Shown: piece by piece, positions 54,509-64,000 of the stretch
Numbering within the stretch: the stretch's first letter is position 1
How the letters are laid out: each line of letters opens with the position of its first letter
NCBI RefSeq assembly: GCF_009659375.1
Contig: NZ_WJQT01000003.1
Coordinates: forward strand, 124,001-188,000
DNA from: Fundicoccus ignavus
Lineage (GTDB): Bacteria > Bacillota > Bacilli > Lactobacillales > Aerococcaceae
Direction of reading: 5' to 3'
DNA length: 64,000 bases
The notes under the pieces: generated by a model
What the model saw: the letters and a program-made list of their open reading frames with translations, nothing else
What the model was told of the DNA's origin: nothing
Database searches by the model: none
Made by a program: the position numbers and the translations under genes

Positions 54509-54546
54509 TAAAAACACGTGCTAAATTTCAGCGCGTGTTTTTTTAT
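54509..54546 (+). terminator. Terminator after rplY
   Basis: AAAACACGTGCT pairs with AGCGCGTGTTTT, one wobble, followed by TTT. Confidence 0.8.
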
Positions 54547-54618
54547 GAGAAAATTATTGTATTAGGTTGACTTTATAGAATACACATACAATAATATAAA
54601 GTGAAAGGGGGGAGGATA

Positions 54619-55782
54619 ATGAGTCAAACGCTAAAAGAAAAAATCAAATTAGCAGCTAAAGAAATCGGGATAGATAAAATAGGTTTTACGACAGCTGAAC
54701 CTTTTGATCATTTAAAAGAATCATTAGAAGAACAACAAGCAGCTGGACATTCAACTGGCTTTGAACATAGAGTTTTAGAAGAAAGATTATTCCCAGAAAA
54801 GATATTTGATCGCCCTAAAAGCATCATTTCTATTGCATTGGCTTATCCAAGTAAGCTAAATAATCCTTTCCCACAAGATAAAGAAAACAGACGTGGATCT
54901 TTTGCAAGGGCATCATGGGGAATTGACTATCATGATATTCTTCGTGATCGAATGAATAAACTGATTGATTTTATTAAGGAAGAGGCATCAACTGCAACTT
55001 TTAAGCCTATGGTTGATACTGGTGAGCTAATAGACGTTGCGACAGCTGAACGAGCTGGTTTGGGCTTTATTGGGCGAAACGGCTTACTAATTACGAAAGA
55101 GTTTGGTTCGTATGTTTATCTAGGTGAAATTATCACTGACTTAGAGTTTGAACCTGATGAAAGAGTCCCGTTTGGTTGTGGTGACTGTATGCGATGCATT
55201 ACAGCGTGTCCACCAAGTGCACTCTTAGGAGATGGCCGTATTAATGGACGTGTATGCCTTTCTTATCAGACTCAAACTAAGGGCTATATGGAAGAAAAAT
55301 ATAGACGACAAATCACTCATGTAATTTATGGGTGTGATATTTGTCAGTTGGTTTGTCCATATAATCAAGGTATCGATTCACATATTCATCCTGAAATGGA
55401 ACCCACTCCGGAAGAGGTACAACCGGCTTTAAAACCTTTGTTGACCATTTCAAATAAGGATTTCAAAGAACAATTTGGACATATGGCTGGTTCTTGGCGA
55501 GGGAAAAAACCATTACAAAGAAATGCGATTATTGCTTTAGCGAACTATCGCGATCAAACTGCATTACCGCAACTTATTGAAGTGATGGAAGAAGATCCAC
55601 GGCCAATGATTAGGGGAACTGCTGCATGGGCAATTGGCCAAATCCAACGTTATAAAAATGAAGCACTGATTGAATGTGTAGCTGATCAATTAGCTAAAGA
55701 AACAGATCCAGAAACGGTAGAAGAAATGACCAAAGCGCTAGAGACTCTTAGGGCCAAAAGGTTACCTCGTTCAATGCGTTAA
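54619..55782 (+). CDS. queG: Epoxyqueuosine reductase
   Basis: 387 residues. It performs the last step of queuosine synthesis in tRNA, reducing epoxyqueuosine with a cobalamin and two 4Fe-4S clusters. Cluster motifs are [13 protein letters not shown] and [13 protein letters not shown]-terminal HEAT-like repeat region ([27 protein letters not shown]) marks the long form. The ATG at 54619 follows GGGGGGAGG. trmL, also acting on the tRNA anticodon loop, starts 26 bases later. Confidence 0.95.
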   Translation: MSQTLKEKIKLAAKEIGIDKIGFTTAEPFDHLKESLEEQQAAGHSTGFEHRVLEERLFPEKIFDRPKSIISIALAYPSKLNNPFPQDKENRRGSFARASWGIDYHDILRDRMNKLIDFIKEEASTATFKPMVDTGELIDVATAERAGLGFIGRNGLLITKEFGSYVYLGEIITDLEFEPDERVPFGCGDCMRCITACPPSALLGDGRINGRVCLSYQTQTKGYMEEKYRRQITHVIYGCDICQLVCPYNQGIDSHIHPEMEPTPEEVQPALKPLLTISNKDFKEQFGHMAGSWRGKKPLQRNAIIALANYRDQTALPQLIEVMEEDPRPMIRGTAAWAIGQIQRYKNEALIECVADQLAKETDPETVEEMTKALETLRAKRLPRSMR

Positions 55783-55808
55783 TAATATTAAAGAAACTAG
55801 GGAATAAA

Positions 55809-56336
55809 TTGAAAAATCATATTGTATTATTTGAACCATTAATGCCTGCAAATACAGGTAATATAGCTAGAACTTGCGCTGGAACAAATACGGCTCTTCA
55901 TTTGATTGAGCCTTTAGGTTTTAGCACAGATGATAAAATGTTAAAAAGAGCAGGCTTAGATTATTGGCATAACGTTGATATTACCTATCATAAAGATATG
56001 GCTGCTTTTTTAGAGTTTGTTGGCGAGCGTAGTTTATACTTAATCACTAAATTTGCTCCGAAAATTTATAGCGATGAAAATTTAGCTAGTAATGAAACTG
56101 GTGAACAGTTTTTCTTGTTCGGTAAAGAAACGACTGGATTACCTATTGAGTTAATGGAAGAATTAAAAGATGCTTGTTTACGTATACCGATGAATGATGA
56201 ACATGTACGTTCTTTAAACTTATCAAATACGGCTAATATCATTATTTTTGAAGCGTTACGTCAACAGAATTTTGCTGGCTTGGAAACTACTCATCATTAT
56301 GACGATACGGATAAGGCACAACAATTGAACTGGTAG
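55809..56336 (+). CDS. trmL: tRNA (cytidine(34)-2'-O)-methyltransferase
   Basis: 175 residues of the SPOUT class. LMPANTGNIARTCAGTN at the start and the knot motifs LFGKETTGLP and RIPMNDEHVRSLNLSNTANI are typical of TrmL. It methylates the wobble nucleotide of tRNA-Leu species. The TTG start at 55809 follows AGGGAATAAA. Likely co-transcribed with queG. Confidence 0.93.
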   Translation: MKNHIVLFEPLMPANTGNIARTCAGTNTALHLIEPLGFSTDDKMLKRAGLDYWHNVDITYHKDMAAFLEFVGERSLYLITKFAPKIYSDENLASNETGEQFFLFGKETTGLPIELMEELKDACLRIPMNDEHVRSLNLSNTANIIIFEALRQQNFAGLETTHHYDDTDKAQQLNW

Positions 56337-56394
56337 TAAGCTTGACTTTTATTGTGTCTGAATTATAATTAAGTAAATATGTAACGAATAGTAA

Positions 56395-57926
<1,532 letters not shown>

Positions 57927-57930
57927 TTCA

Positions 57931-57973
57931 AAAAAATCGTACTGCAATATATTTTGCAGTACGATTTTTTTAG
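57931..57973. terminator. Bidirectional terminator between serS and uppP
   Basis: AAAAAATCGTACTGCAA pairs exactly with TTGCAGTACGATTTTTT. Confidence 0.9.
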
Positions 57974-58803
57974 TTAAATAGGAAATATAGAATAACTAAC
58001 GAACCAAGTACGATTCTGTAGTAACCGAATACTTTAAAGTCGTTACGTCTAATATAATTTAACAAGAATTTAATTGCGATTAATGAGACGATAAATGCTA
58101 CCAACATACCTGATAAAAGATAAATAAGTTCTGCTTGACTGAAATCAAAACCGAACTTCACTAGTTTAAGGAAACTAGCACCAAACATAACGGGAATACT
58201 CATGTAGAATGAAAATTCAGTTGCTACGTTTCGATCCATACCGATTAATAAACCACCAATAATCGTTGAACCAGAACGTGAAGTGCCTGGAATGATTGAT
58301 AAAGCTTGAAATAGTCCTATTTTGAATGCGTGTAAGTAAGTTAAATCATCCATCGAATCAATTGTTAATGAATGCTTGCCTTGGTGTTTGTTTTCAATCC
58401 AAATAAAGACAAAACCATATACAATTAATGCAACTGATACTACCCAAGGATTATAGAAGTATTCATCCATATAGTCATTTAGAATTAATCCGAAAATTAC
58501 AGCTGGAATACTTGCTACCACAACTTTAAACCAGATAATCCATGTTTGTTTCTGAGCTTCTTTAGTTTTTTTACCAGAGAAAGGATTTAGCTTCGTAAAG
58601 TAAATGACAATTACCGCAAAAATAGAACCAAGTTGCACAAGTACTAAGAACATTTCTATAAATTCTGGTCTTAAATTTAAACGAAGAAATTCATCGATTA
58701 AAATCATATGTCCAGTACTGCTGACTGGAAGCCATTCTGTTATACCTTGAACGATACTCAAAATAAATATTTTTATAAGTTCAATCACGTTAAAATTTTC
58801 CAA
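57970..58803 (-). CDS. uppP: Undecaprenyl-diphosphatase (BacA type)
   Basis: 277 residues, about eight membrane segments. Active-site regions are QGITEWLPVSSTGHMIL and IPGTSRSGSTIIGG, as in UppP. It dephosphorylates undecaprenyl diphosphate to recycle the cell-wall carrier. The TTG start at 58803 has GAGG about 12 bases upstream. The DUF368 protein at 21-22 kb acts on the resulting monophosphate. Confidence 0.95.
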   Translation of the reverse strand: MENFNVIELIKIFILSIVQGITEWLPVSSTGHMILIDEFLRLNLRPEFIEMFLVLVQLGSIFAVIVIYFTKLNPFSGKKTKEAQKQTWIIWFKVVVASIPAVIFGLILNDYMDEYFYNPWVVSVALIVYGFVFIWIENKHQGKHSLTIDSMDDLTYLHAFKIGLFQALSIIPGTSRSGSTIIGGLLIGMDRNVATEFSFYMSIPVMFGASFLKLVKFGFDFSQAELIYLLSGMLVAFIVSLIAIKFLLNYIRRNDFKVFGYYRIVLGSLVILYFLFN

Positions 58804-59028
58804 AAAAATTAAACCTCATTTCTTTTTGATTAAAAACATTATACACTAAATTGCCAAAAATAGAACCTTTCGGTAAAAAGAGCCACTAGTGATTAATATT
58901 TAAGGTTCTAAAAGTTTATAAAAAAAGATAATGATGATTTTTTCTAGAAAATAATAGCTTTTTCTACATGTTTTTACGTTATTCGTTTATAATAGTAGTG
59001 GAAGAACAAATGAGGAGGAGTGAAAAAT

Positions 59029-59532
59029 ATGTTTGGTTTATTTAAGAAGAAAGATAAAAAAGAAGAAGTAGTGAAAGATATTGCAATTTATGCAGTTGCT
59101 GACGGTGATTTAATTAGTATTGAGAATGTAAATGACTTAGTTTTTGCTCAAAAAATGATGGGAGACGGTTATGCAGTTGTTCCCAACAATGGAACAATTA
59201 CATCACCAGTTGATGGTAAAGTAGGTACTGTTTTTCCTACGAAACATGCAATCGGATTTGATTCAAATGGGTTAGAAGTATTATTACACATGGGGATTGA
59301 TACGGTGTCATTAGACGGTGGACCATTTGAGTCAGCGGTAAGCGAAAATAATCAAGTAACAGGACAAACAGTAGTTTCTAATGTTGATCTTAAAGGTTTA
59401 GAAGCAGCAGAAAAAGATAATGTCATGATTGTAATCTTTACTAATGGTGACGAAGTAATTGAGGCTATTAATATCACAGCTTCCGGACAAGTTAAGAGAG
59501 GCCAACAAATTGGTACTGTAACCTTAAAATAA
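59029..59532 (+). CDS. crr: PTS glucose-type IIA component
   Basis: 167 residues, a free-standing IIA-Glc. The phosphorylated histidine is in LEVLLHMGIDTVSLDG and the other active-site histidine in PTKHAIGFDS. It receives phosphate from HPr and passes it to a IIB domain; no other PTS gene is near. The ATG at 59029 follows GAGGAGGAG. A terminator hairpin (AGCGACCTCT/AGAGGTCGCT) lies at 59547-59570. Confidence 0.93.
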   Translation: MFGLFKKKDKKEEVVKDIAIYAVADGDLISIENVNDLVFAQKMMGDGYAVVPNNGTITSPVDGKVGTVFPTKHAIGFDSNGLEVLLHMGIDTVSLDGGPFESAVSENNQVTGQTVVSNVDLKGLEAAEKDNVMIVIFTNGDEVIEAINITASGQVKRGQQIGTVTLK

Positions 59533-59545
59533 ATTTCAAAGAAAT

Positions 59546-59572
59546 AGCGACCTCTCTTAGAGGTCGCTTAAA
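59546..59572. terminator. Terminator between crr and the lactonase gene
   Basis: AGCGACCTCT pairs with AGAGGTCGCT around a three-base loop, followed by TTAAATTATTTTT. Confidence 0.75.
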
Positions 59573-59590
59573 TTATTTTTCTTAAGTTAT

Positions 59591-60619
59591 TTATGTAGAT
59601 GCGATACATACACATTCAGGTGCTTTTGTCTCATTATTTAAGAATTTTAATTCACCAGTTGCTGAATTACGTGAGAAGATAGAAATATAGTCACTGTCTT
59701 GGTGTGGAACTAAGACGAACTTCTCTGTACTATCTAAAATAAAATCACGTGGAATTTGACCAATTGTGTCAATTTCCTGAATTTTGGTTAATTCGCCGTT
59801 ATCTTTATTAACAGAAAAGACAGTTATCACATTATGAAAACGACTTGAAGTGTAAAGGAAGGAAGCATCAGAGGTTAGTCTAATTGCTGCTCCAGCAGAT
59901 TCTTCTACTTTTTCTTCAGGTATATTGATGACTGTTTGTTTAACAGATAAGCTACCATCGTTTTCAATGTTTAACACAGTTGTCGTACTATTTAATTCAC
60001 CAATAACGTAAATAAGAGGTTTTGCAGGATGTAATACTAAATGACGCGGACCAGTTCCTGCTTCAAGTTTAAGCTCGCTGCTTACTGTAAGCTTACCTTG
60101 CTCATCTATTTGGTAGGTTGTAATAATATCTGTACCTAAATCACATACATATAGTTTTGTTTGTTCGTTATTCATGTCAGCAAAATGAACATGTGAAGAT
60201 TTTTGGTTTTCATGAACGCTTGAACCTTCATGTTTAACACTTTGGATATGGTGCAATTGGTCTGCATCATCTAATTGATAGACATCAACAGCACCTTCAT
60301 GGTAATTCGAAACATAGAGCGTTCGCGTTGTTTCTTTAAAACTTACATGACAACCTGGAACTTTACTTCCGAATGCACGGCTGATTTCTTTCCAATTACC
60401 TTCGATAAAGCGAAAAGCAACAATTCCACCTTTATCATCTTCTTTATGAATTGCGAATAAAAGAGACTTATCTTTAGAGAGTGCAACATATGTTGGACCA
60501 TCCAATATAGCGATTAATTTCGAATCAGAAAAAATCTGTTTGTCAGGATTAAAGTAAATGCTAGAAATGCCTTTGTTTAATCTTTTGGTATAGCCACCTA
60601 GGATAAAGTTTTGAATCAT
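59591..60619 (-). CDS. Lactonase family beta-propeller (6-phosphogluconolactonase-like)
   Basis: 342 residues of repeating beta-propeller blades with the family stretches GCHVSFKETTRTLYVSNYH, SSHVHFADMNNEQTKLYVCDLG, GPRHLVLHPAKPLIYVIGE and GQIPRDFILD. YbhE/Pgl proteins of this fold hydrolyse 6-phosphogluconolactone in the oxidative pentose phosphate pathway; no zwf or gnd is adjacent, so the substrate is inferred. GGAAG precedes the ATG. Confidence 0.87.
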   Translation of the reverse strand: MIQNFILGGYTKRLNKGISSIYFNPDKQIFSDSKLIAILDGPTYVALSKDKSLLFAIHKEDDKGGIVAFRFIEGNWKEISRAFGSKVPGCHVSFKETTRTLYVSNYHEGAVDVYQLDDADQLHHIQSVKHEGSSVHENQKSSHVHFADMNNEQTKLYVCDLGTDIITTYQIDEQGKLTVSSELKLEAGTGPRHLVLHPAKPLIYVIGELNSTTTVLNIENDGSLSVKQTVINIPEEKVEESAGAAIRLTSDASFLYTSSRFHNVITVFSVNKDNGELTKIQEIDTIGQIPRDFILDSTEKFVLVPHQDSDYISIFSRNSATGELKFLNNETKAPECVCIAST

Positions 60620-60711
60620 TTAGAACTTCCTTTCTTACCACACAATATAAAAGAATTATACCACATAAAAATAAAATAATCTGTACAAGCCTTTAGGCTG
60701 ATGTAGAGTAA

Positions 60712-60740
60712 TTGACATTAAACTATGATAAAATTATTAA
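60712..60740 (+). promoter_or_regulatory. Promoter of the AI-2E-family permease gene
   Basis: TTGACA (60712-60717), 17-base spacer, TATTAA (60735-60740). Transcription would start near 60747, supporting the ATG at 60767. Confidence 0.6.
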
Positions 60741-60766
60741 ATAAAGCTAGTCAGGAGGTTTATTTT

Positions 60767-61987
60767 ATGAGACGTAATGCGAATATGAATAGTACAATCC
60801 GTAATACTTGGTTTTTTCAACGCTTTTTAAATAACAAGGCTGTCATTAGTTTATTAATTATTTTGATAAGTTTGTTGATTATACAGGTTTTTACGAAAAT
60901 TGCTTATCTATTTAGTCCGATTACTCAATTTGTTAATTTTATAGCATTTCCAATCATTGCGACAGTAATACTATATTATTTAGTTGCTCCAGTTATTAAT
61001 AAATTGGATCAAAGAGGAATTAATAAAAGTATTTCAATCATCGGTTTGTTTATTGTAATTGTTTTGTTGATTATTTGGGGGGTATCTTATTTAGTCCCTA
61101 TTATTCAAAATCAAACTCGTTCATTTATGGATAACTTACCAGTTTATATGGAAACACTTGAACAAATGGTTATTGACTCACCTTTTATTCCAAATACAGA
61201 AGAACTTTTTCCGAATATAAGCAGCTATTTGGAAGATTTTAATTTAAGCATGATTACGGAACAAATAAATCCAATCATTACTTCAACATTTGGAAGTTTG
61301 AGCAATGTTATTGGGACAATTACCCAATTAGCGACTGGATTGGTAATGATTCCGATTTTATTGTATTATATTTTAGTTGATGGAGAAAAAATCCCCAATA
61401 CAATCTTATATTACATACCAACTAAGTATCGTGTTAGTGCTCGCCGTATCTTGTATCGTGGGAACTATCAAGTTTCACAGTATATTAGAGGTCAAATTTT
61501 AGTAGCAACTATTGTTGGTATTATGTTTGGTATAGGCTATACTTTTATTGGCTTAGACTACGGTGTAACTTTAGCGGTGATCTCAGCTCTGCTAAATGTA
61601 ATCCCATATTTGGGTTCTTTCATTGCTGTCGTACCAGCTTTGATTATAGGATTGTTAACATCGCCTTTGATGTTCGTAAAAGTAATCATTGTTTTAGTAA
61701 TTGAACAGACAATTGAAGGTCGAATTGTTTCGCCTCAAATTTTAGGAAACAGTATGAAAATTCACCCAGTCACCATTCTATTGATTTTAGTAGGAGCAGG
61801 CCATATCTTCGGATTAACTGGTGTTATCCTAGGGGTTCCCGGTTATGCTGTAATTAAAGTGATTGTATCTGAGTTATACGATGTATTTCGTGAACAATCA
61901 GGACTTTATGAAGAAGAACATCCAATTTCTAGCTTAGATATGGAAGAAACTGATCCTGAAGAAGATGACTTAGAATCGGTTGAATAG
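60767..61987 (+). CDS. AI-2E family membrane transporter
   Basis: 406 residues with about eight membrane segments and the family stretches YYILVDGEKIPNTILYYIP, YIRGQILVATIVGIMFGIGY, GLDYGVTLAVISALLNVIPYLG and the conserved PQILGNSMKIHPVTILL. Members include TqsA and YtvI and the Na+/H+ antiporter-like proteins, so the substrate is open. It ends in an acidic tail. AGGAGG precedes the ATG at 60767. Confidence 0.9.
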   Translation: MRRNANMNSTIRNTWFFQRFLNNKAVISLLIILISLLIIQVFTKIAYLFSPITQFVNFIAFPIIATVILYYLVAPVINKLDQRGINKSISIIGLFIVIVLLIIWGVSYLVPIIQNQTRSFMDNLPVYMETLEQMVIDSPFIPNTEELFPNISSYLEDFNLSMITEQINPIITSTFGSLSNVIGTITQLATGLVMIPILLYYILVDGEKIPNTILYYIPTKYRVSARRILYRGNYQVSQYIRGQILVATIVGIMFGIGYTFIGLDYGVTLAVISALLNVIPYLGSFIAVVPALIIGLLTSPLMFVKVIIVLVIEQTIEGRIVSPQILGNSMKIHPVTILLILVGAGHIFGLTGVILGVPGYAVIKVIVSELYDVFREQSGLYEEEHPISSLDMEETDPEEDDLESVE

Positions 61988-62030
61988 AGGTAACAATATA
62001 ATTTAAAATGACTAAGAAAGTTGGACAAAA

Positions 62031-63566
62031 ATGGTAAAGCAACACAATTCCATAAAAAATAAAGGTTTAAAAAAAGGGCTAGGTTTAATGTTTGCTTCGA
62101 TTTGTTTAATTGGATGTGATTCAATTTCAACGGGGTATGACGATTTTATCGAGAATAGTGCAAATGAAATAGATAATTCTAGCCAATTGACCTCTGTACA
62201 AGCCGATACTTCTGATGAAGGGTCTGTAATGGAATCATCCACAGATGATTTTATTGATACACGACTTGTTCCAGAGCAAAGTATGGTTGAAAATGCATTG
62301 TTAGCTAAGGAAGAAATTACAATTGATGAACAAGTTTTTTCTCTAAGTCAGAACTTTATTCAAAAACAACAAGCTTTTGAAGTATCCGTTGATTCAATAA
62401 AGATGTTTGAGGTCGAAGAGTTTGATGAATCTTTAGCTAGCGAATTTAATTTTTCGACAGGTAAAGGTTCAATTGTTTTGCTACATGCGACGATCACTAA
62501 TACATCTGATGAAACTTTTTATTTTCCAATTGAGGAACTTAGGTTGTCTTACCCAGGAGCGATTATCCAAAATTATCCAAGTGCTCAGCTTTATCCGATG
62601 GAAAGTGGGAATTTAGCACAAATTCTGCTTGCGAATTCGGGTGAAATGGCACCTCAAACTGCGGTAGAGGGATACTTAGTTTATGGTATCGGTCGTGAGG
62701 AAACAGAAGAGATTTTAGACTTAGGGAGTTTTTATTTAACAGTCGTACCGCCACGACAAAGTTTAAATGAAATTGTTGGATTGGGTTCTAATCCATTAGG
62801 AGACGAACTACCACTTCATTTACCGATTAATGATGAGAATGGCCAACAATTATTATTAAATACCACGTATATTCAAGATCGTTTAACAACTGAGTGGTGG
62901 GGAAACAAAGAGATTATTGCTTCTGAGGATTTAAATGCAAGTATTTCGACTGATGATGATGTGAAAATTACTTTATTAAGGGCAGAAGTGTCTGATTTCA
63001 CACCACATAAAAGCTATGAAGATGCTTTTCAATACTTTAATTATGGACAAGTAATCGTTTCTATCGAATATGAAGTAACAAATAATTCTAAAAATGATTT
63101 ATTACCTATTGACGGTAGAGCTAGCTTAGTAATAAATGGTGACGAGATTTCTGATGATTACGTATTAATAAATGAAATGTATGGTAAAACACTTAAACCA
63201 GGTGATTCCTATAAAGTAGTTAAAACCTTTGCTTTGGACAAAATGACTTATGCAGATTATTGGCAAGGCGAAGATGTTTATATCAGTATTAATGTACCAA
63301 CAGTTGAGGATTCAACTGGTGAATCCTCAAAGACTTCAGAGACATTATCTGACGAAGAGTCAGTGAGTGAAGATTTATTGGCTGAGGAAGTGTTAGAAGA
63401 AAGCAAGATTGAATACTATGCTGATTTTGTCTGGAGTCCAAGTTATCAATTTTTTGTTGATGAAGCGTTTGAGTTAATACCTTGGAGTGAGAGAGAAAAC
63501 ATACAAGAATCTGAATTTGATGAAGATGAAGAAATTGATATTGATGAAAACTCTGACGAAGAATAA
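62031..63566 (+). CDS. Large lipoprotein with two beta-sandwich-like domains, function unknown
   Basis: 511 residues. A signal peptide with lipobox SICLIGCDS gives a lipid-anchored surface protein. A Ser/Asp-rich linker follows. Two domains (about residues 100-235 and 285-400) show the pattern of telokin-like extracellular domains: IVLLHATITNTSDETFYFP in the first, IVSIEYEVTNNSKNDLLPI in the second. It may belong to the DUF5068-type lipoproteins of Lactobacillales, which I cannot confirm. The C-terminus is strongly acidic. Ribosome binding sequence before the ATG is weak. It starts 43 bases after the permease gene. Confidence 0.72.
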   Translation: MVKQHNSIKNKGLKKGLGLMFASICLIGCDSISTGYDDFIENSANEIDNSSQLTSVQADTSDEGSVMESSTDDFIDTRLVPEQSMVENALLAKEEITIDEQVFSLSQNFIQKQQAFEVSVDSIKMFEVEEFDESLASEFNFSTGKGSIVLLHATITNTSDETFYFPIEELRLSYPGAIIQNYPSAQLYPMESGNLAQILLANSGEMAPQTAVEGYLVYGIGREETEEILDLGSFYLTVVPPRQSLNEIVGLGSNPLGDELPLHLPINDENGQQLLLNTTYIQDRLTTEWWGNKEIIASEDLNASISTDDDVKITLLRAEVSDFTPHKSYEDAFQYFNYGQVIVSIEYEVTNNSKNDLLPIDGRASLVINGDEISDDYVLINEMYGKTLKPGDSYKVVKTFALDKMTYADYWQGEDVYISINVPTVEDSTGESSKTSETLSDEESVSEDLLAEEVLEESKIEYYADFVWSPSYQFFVDEAFELIPWSERENIQESEFDEDEEIDIDENSDEE

Positions 63567-63587
63567 TAAAAAACGAATATAAACATT

Positions 63588-63634
63588 TAAATACTGAGAA
63601 TCAGAGAATATAATCTGGTCTTCAGTATTTTCTT
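63588..63634 (+). terminator. Terminator after the large lipoprotein gene
   Basis: AATACTGA pairs with TCAGTATT around a partly paired loop, followed by TTCTTGTT. Confidence 0.65.
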
Positions 63635-63673
63635 GTTGTATAGTGAGAAGTATTAAAGATTAGGAGGCGTTAA

Positions 63674-64000
63674 ATGGGAGCGATTGTAAATGCAGTAGCA
63701 ATTATTATTTGTGGAAGTTTAGGAATTCTTTTTAAAGCAGGAATACCCGAAAGGTTTCATGAGAGATTAATGCAAGGAGTAGCTTTGTGTGTCATTACTT
63801 TAGGTATTAATGGAGCGATTCAAGGTAAAGAAACGATTATTATGATTTTATCTATCGTGGTTGGGATTCTAATCGGTGAAGGTATTGATTTCGATTACCA
63901 TTTAACGAAAGGTGTTCAAAAGCTTGAAGAAAAGGTACAACATCTATCTAACTTTAAAGACTTAGGACAAGGATTTATTAGTGCGTCATTGATTTTCTGT
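63674..64000 (+). CDS. DUF554 family membrane protein, N-terminal part (cut by window end)
   Basis: 109 codons are visible, starting at an ATG behind TAGGAGG. MGAIVNAVAIIICGSLGILFK, then GVALCVITLGINGAIQG and ILIGEGIDFDYHLT match the start of DUF554 proteins (YdfK-like), polytopic membrane proteins of unknown role. The frame runs off the end of the window. Confidence 0.88.
   Translation, partial: MGAIVNAVAIIICGSLGILFKAGIPERFHERLMQGVALCVITLGINGAIQGKETIIMILSIVVGILIGEGIDFDYHLTKGVQKLEEKVQHLSNFKDLGQGFISASLIFC

Overview
The window reads as chromosome of a low-GC Gram-positive lactic-acid-type bacterium (order Lactobacillales). Family is uncertain; the mix of Leloir galactose genes, a MalR maltodextrin regulon, a glycogen operon, YheA/YhaO/YhaN/YhaM, a demethylmenaquinone branch and T-box control fits Carnobacteriaceae or Aerococcaceae. 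Genes are dense, ribosome binding sites are strong, and TTG start codons are unusually common. No prophage, CRISPR array or intact insertion sequence is visible.

Layout. 1-4.9 kb: the end of galK, a MaoC-like protein, then a co-directional GNAT / metallo-beta-lactamase-fold / phosphofructokinase / YaiI / LacI-type set. 5-10 kb: malE-malF-malG-malA maltodextrin uptake without a MalK ATPase. 10-15.9 kb: phosphoesterase, class II galT, a decayed ROK sugar kinase, HAD phosphatase, SorC regulator, luxS. 15.9-21.1 kb: malQ-malP divergent from malR, with two well-formed MalR-type operators. 21.2-26.2 kb: DUF368, two secreted proteins of unknown role, glutaredoxin-like protein, cdd, glyoxalase. 26.2-27.6 kb: a gene-free zone holding a candidate structured RNA, a dispersed repeat and a hairpin direct repeat. 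27.6-33.4 kb: glgB-(21-codon ORF)-glgC-glgD-glgA. 33.7-44.6 kb: PBP1A, yheA, yhaO-yhaN-yhaM, a His-rich SRPBCC protein, prsA, ytxH-like, hit. 44.9-53.7 kb: a complete flavin-based extracellular electron transfer (EET) locus: eetB, ndh2, dmkB, pplA, fmnB, dmkA, eetA, with a tRNA-Arg(CCG) inside. 53.9-64 kb: L25, queG, trmL, T-box/serS, uppP, PTS IIA-Glc, lactonase, AI-2E-family permease, a large lipoprotein and the start of a DUF554 gene.

How it fits together. Maltodextrin is imported by MalEFG, cut by MalP and MalQ, and glucose 1-phosphate can be banked as glycogen by GlgCDBA. MalR-type operators and cre-like sites link these loci. The EET locus would let a fermenting cell pass NADH electrons through Ndh2 and demethylmenaquinone to cell-surface flavins on PplA.

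The most interesting signals are: (1) a family of about 280-310 bp intergenic elements with long complementary arms and a terminal hairpin plus T-run, with every clear copy sitting just downstream of an intrinsic terminator and in the same orientation as the upstream gene; (2) a candidate structured RNA at about 26.28-26.48 kb with two mutually exclusive pairings; (3) a 101-bp hairpin direct repeat next to them; (4) the EET locus, with a long acidic repeat stalk in PplA; (5) a phosphofructokinase that appears to have lost its allosteric arginines; (6) MalE-like and PrsA-like proteins that lack a lipobox.
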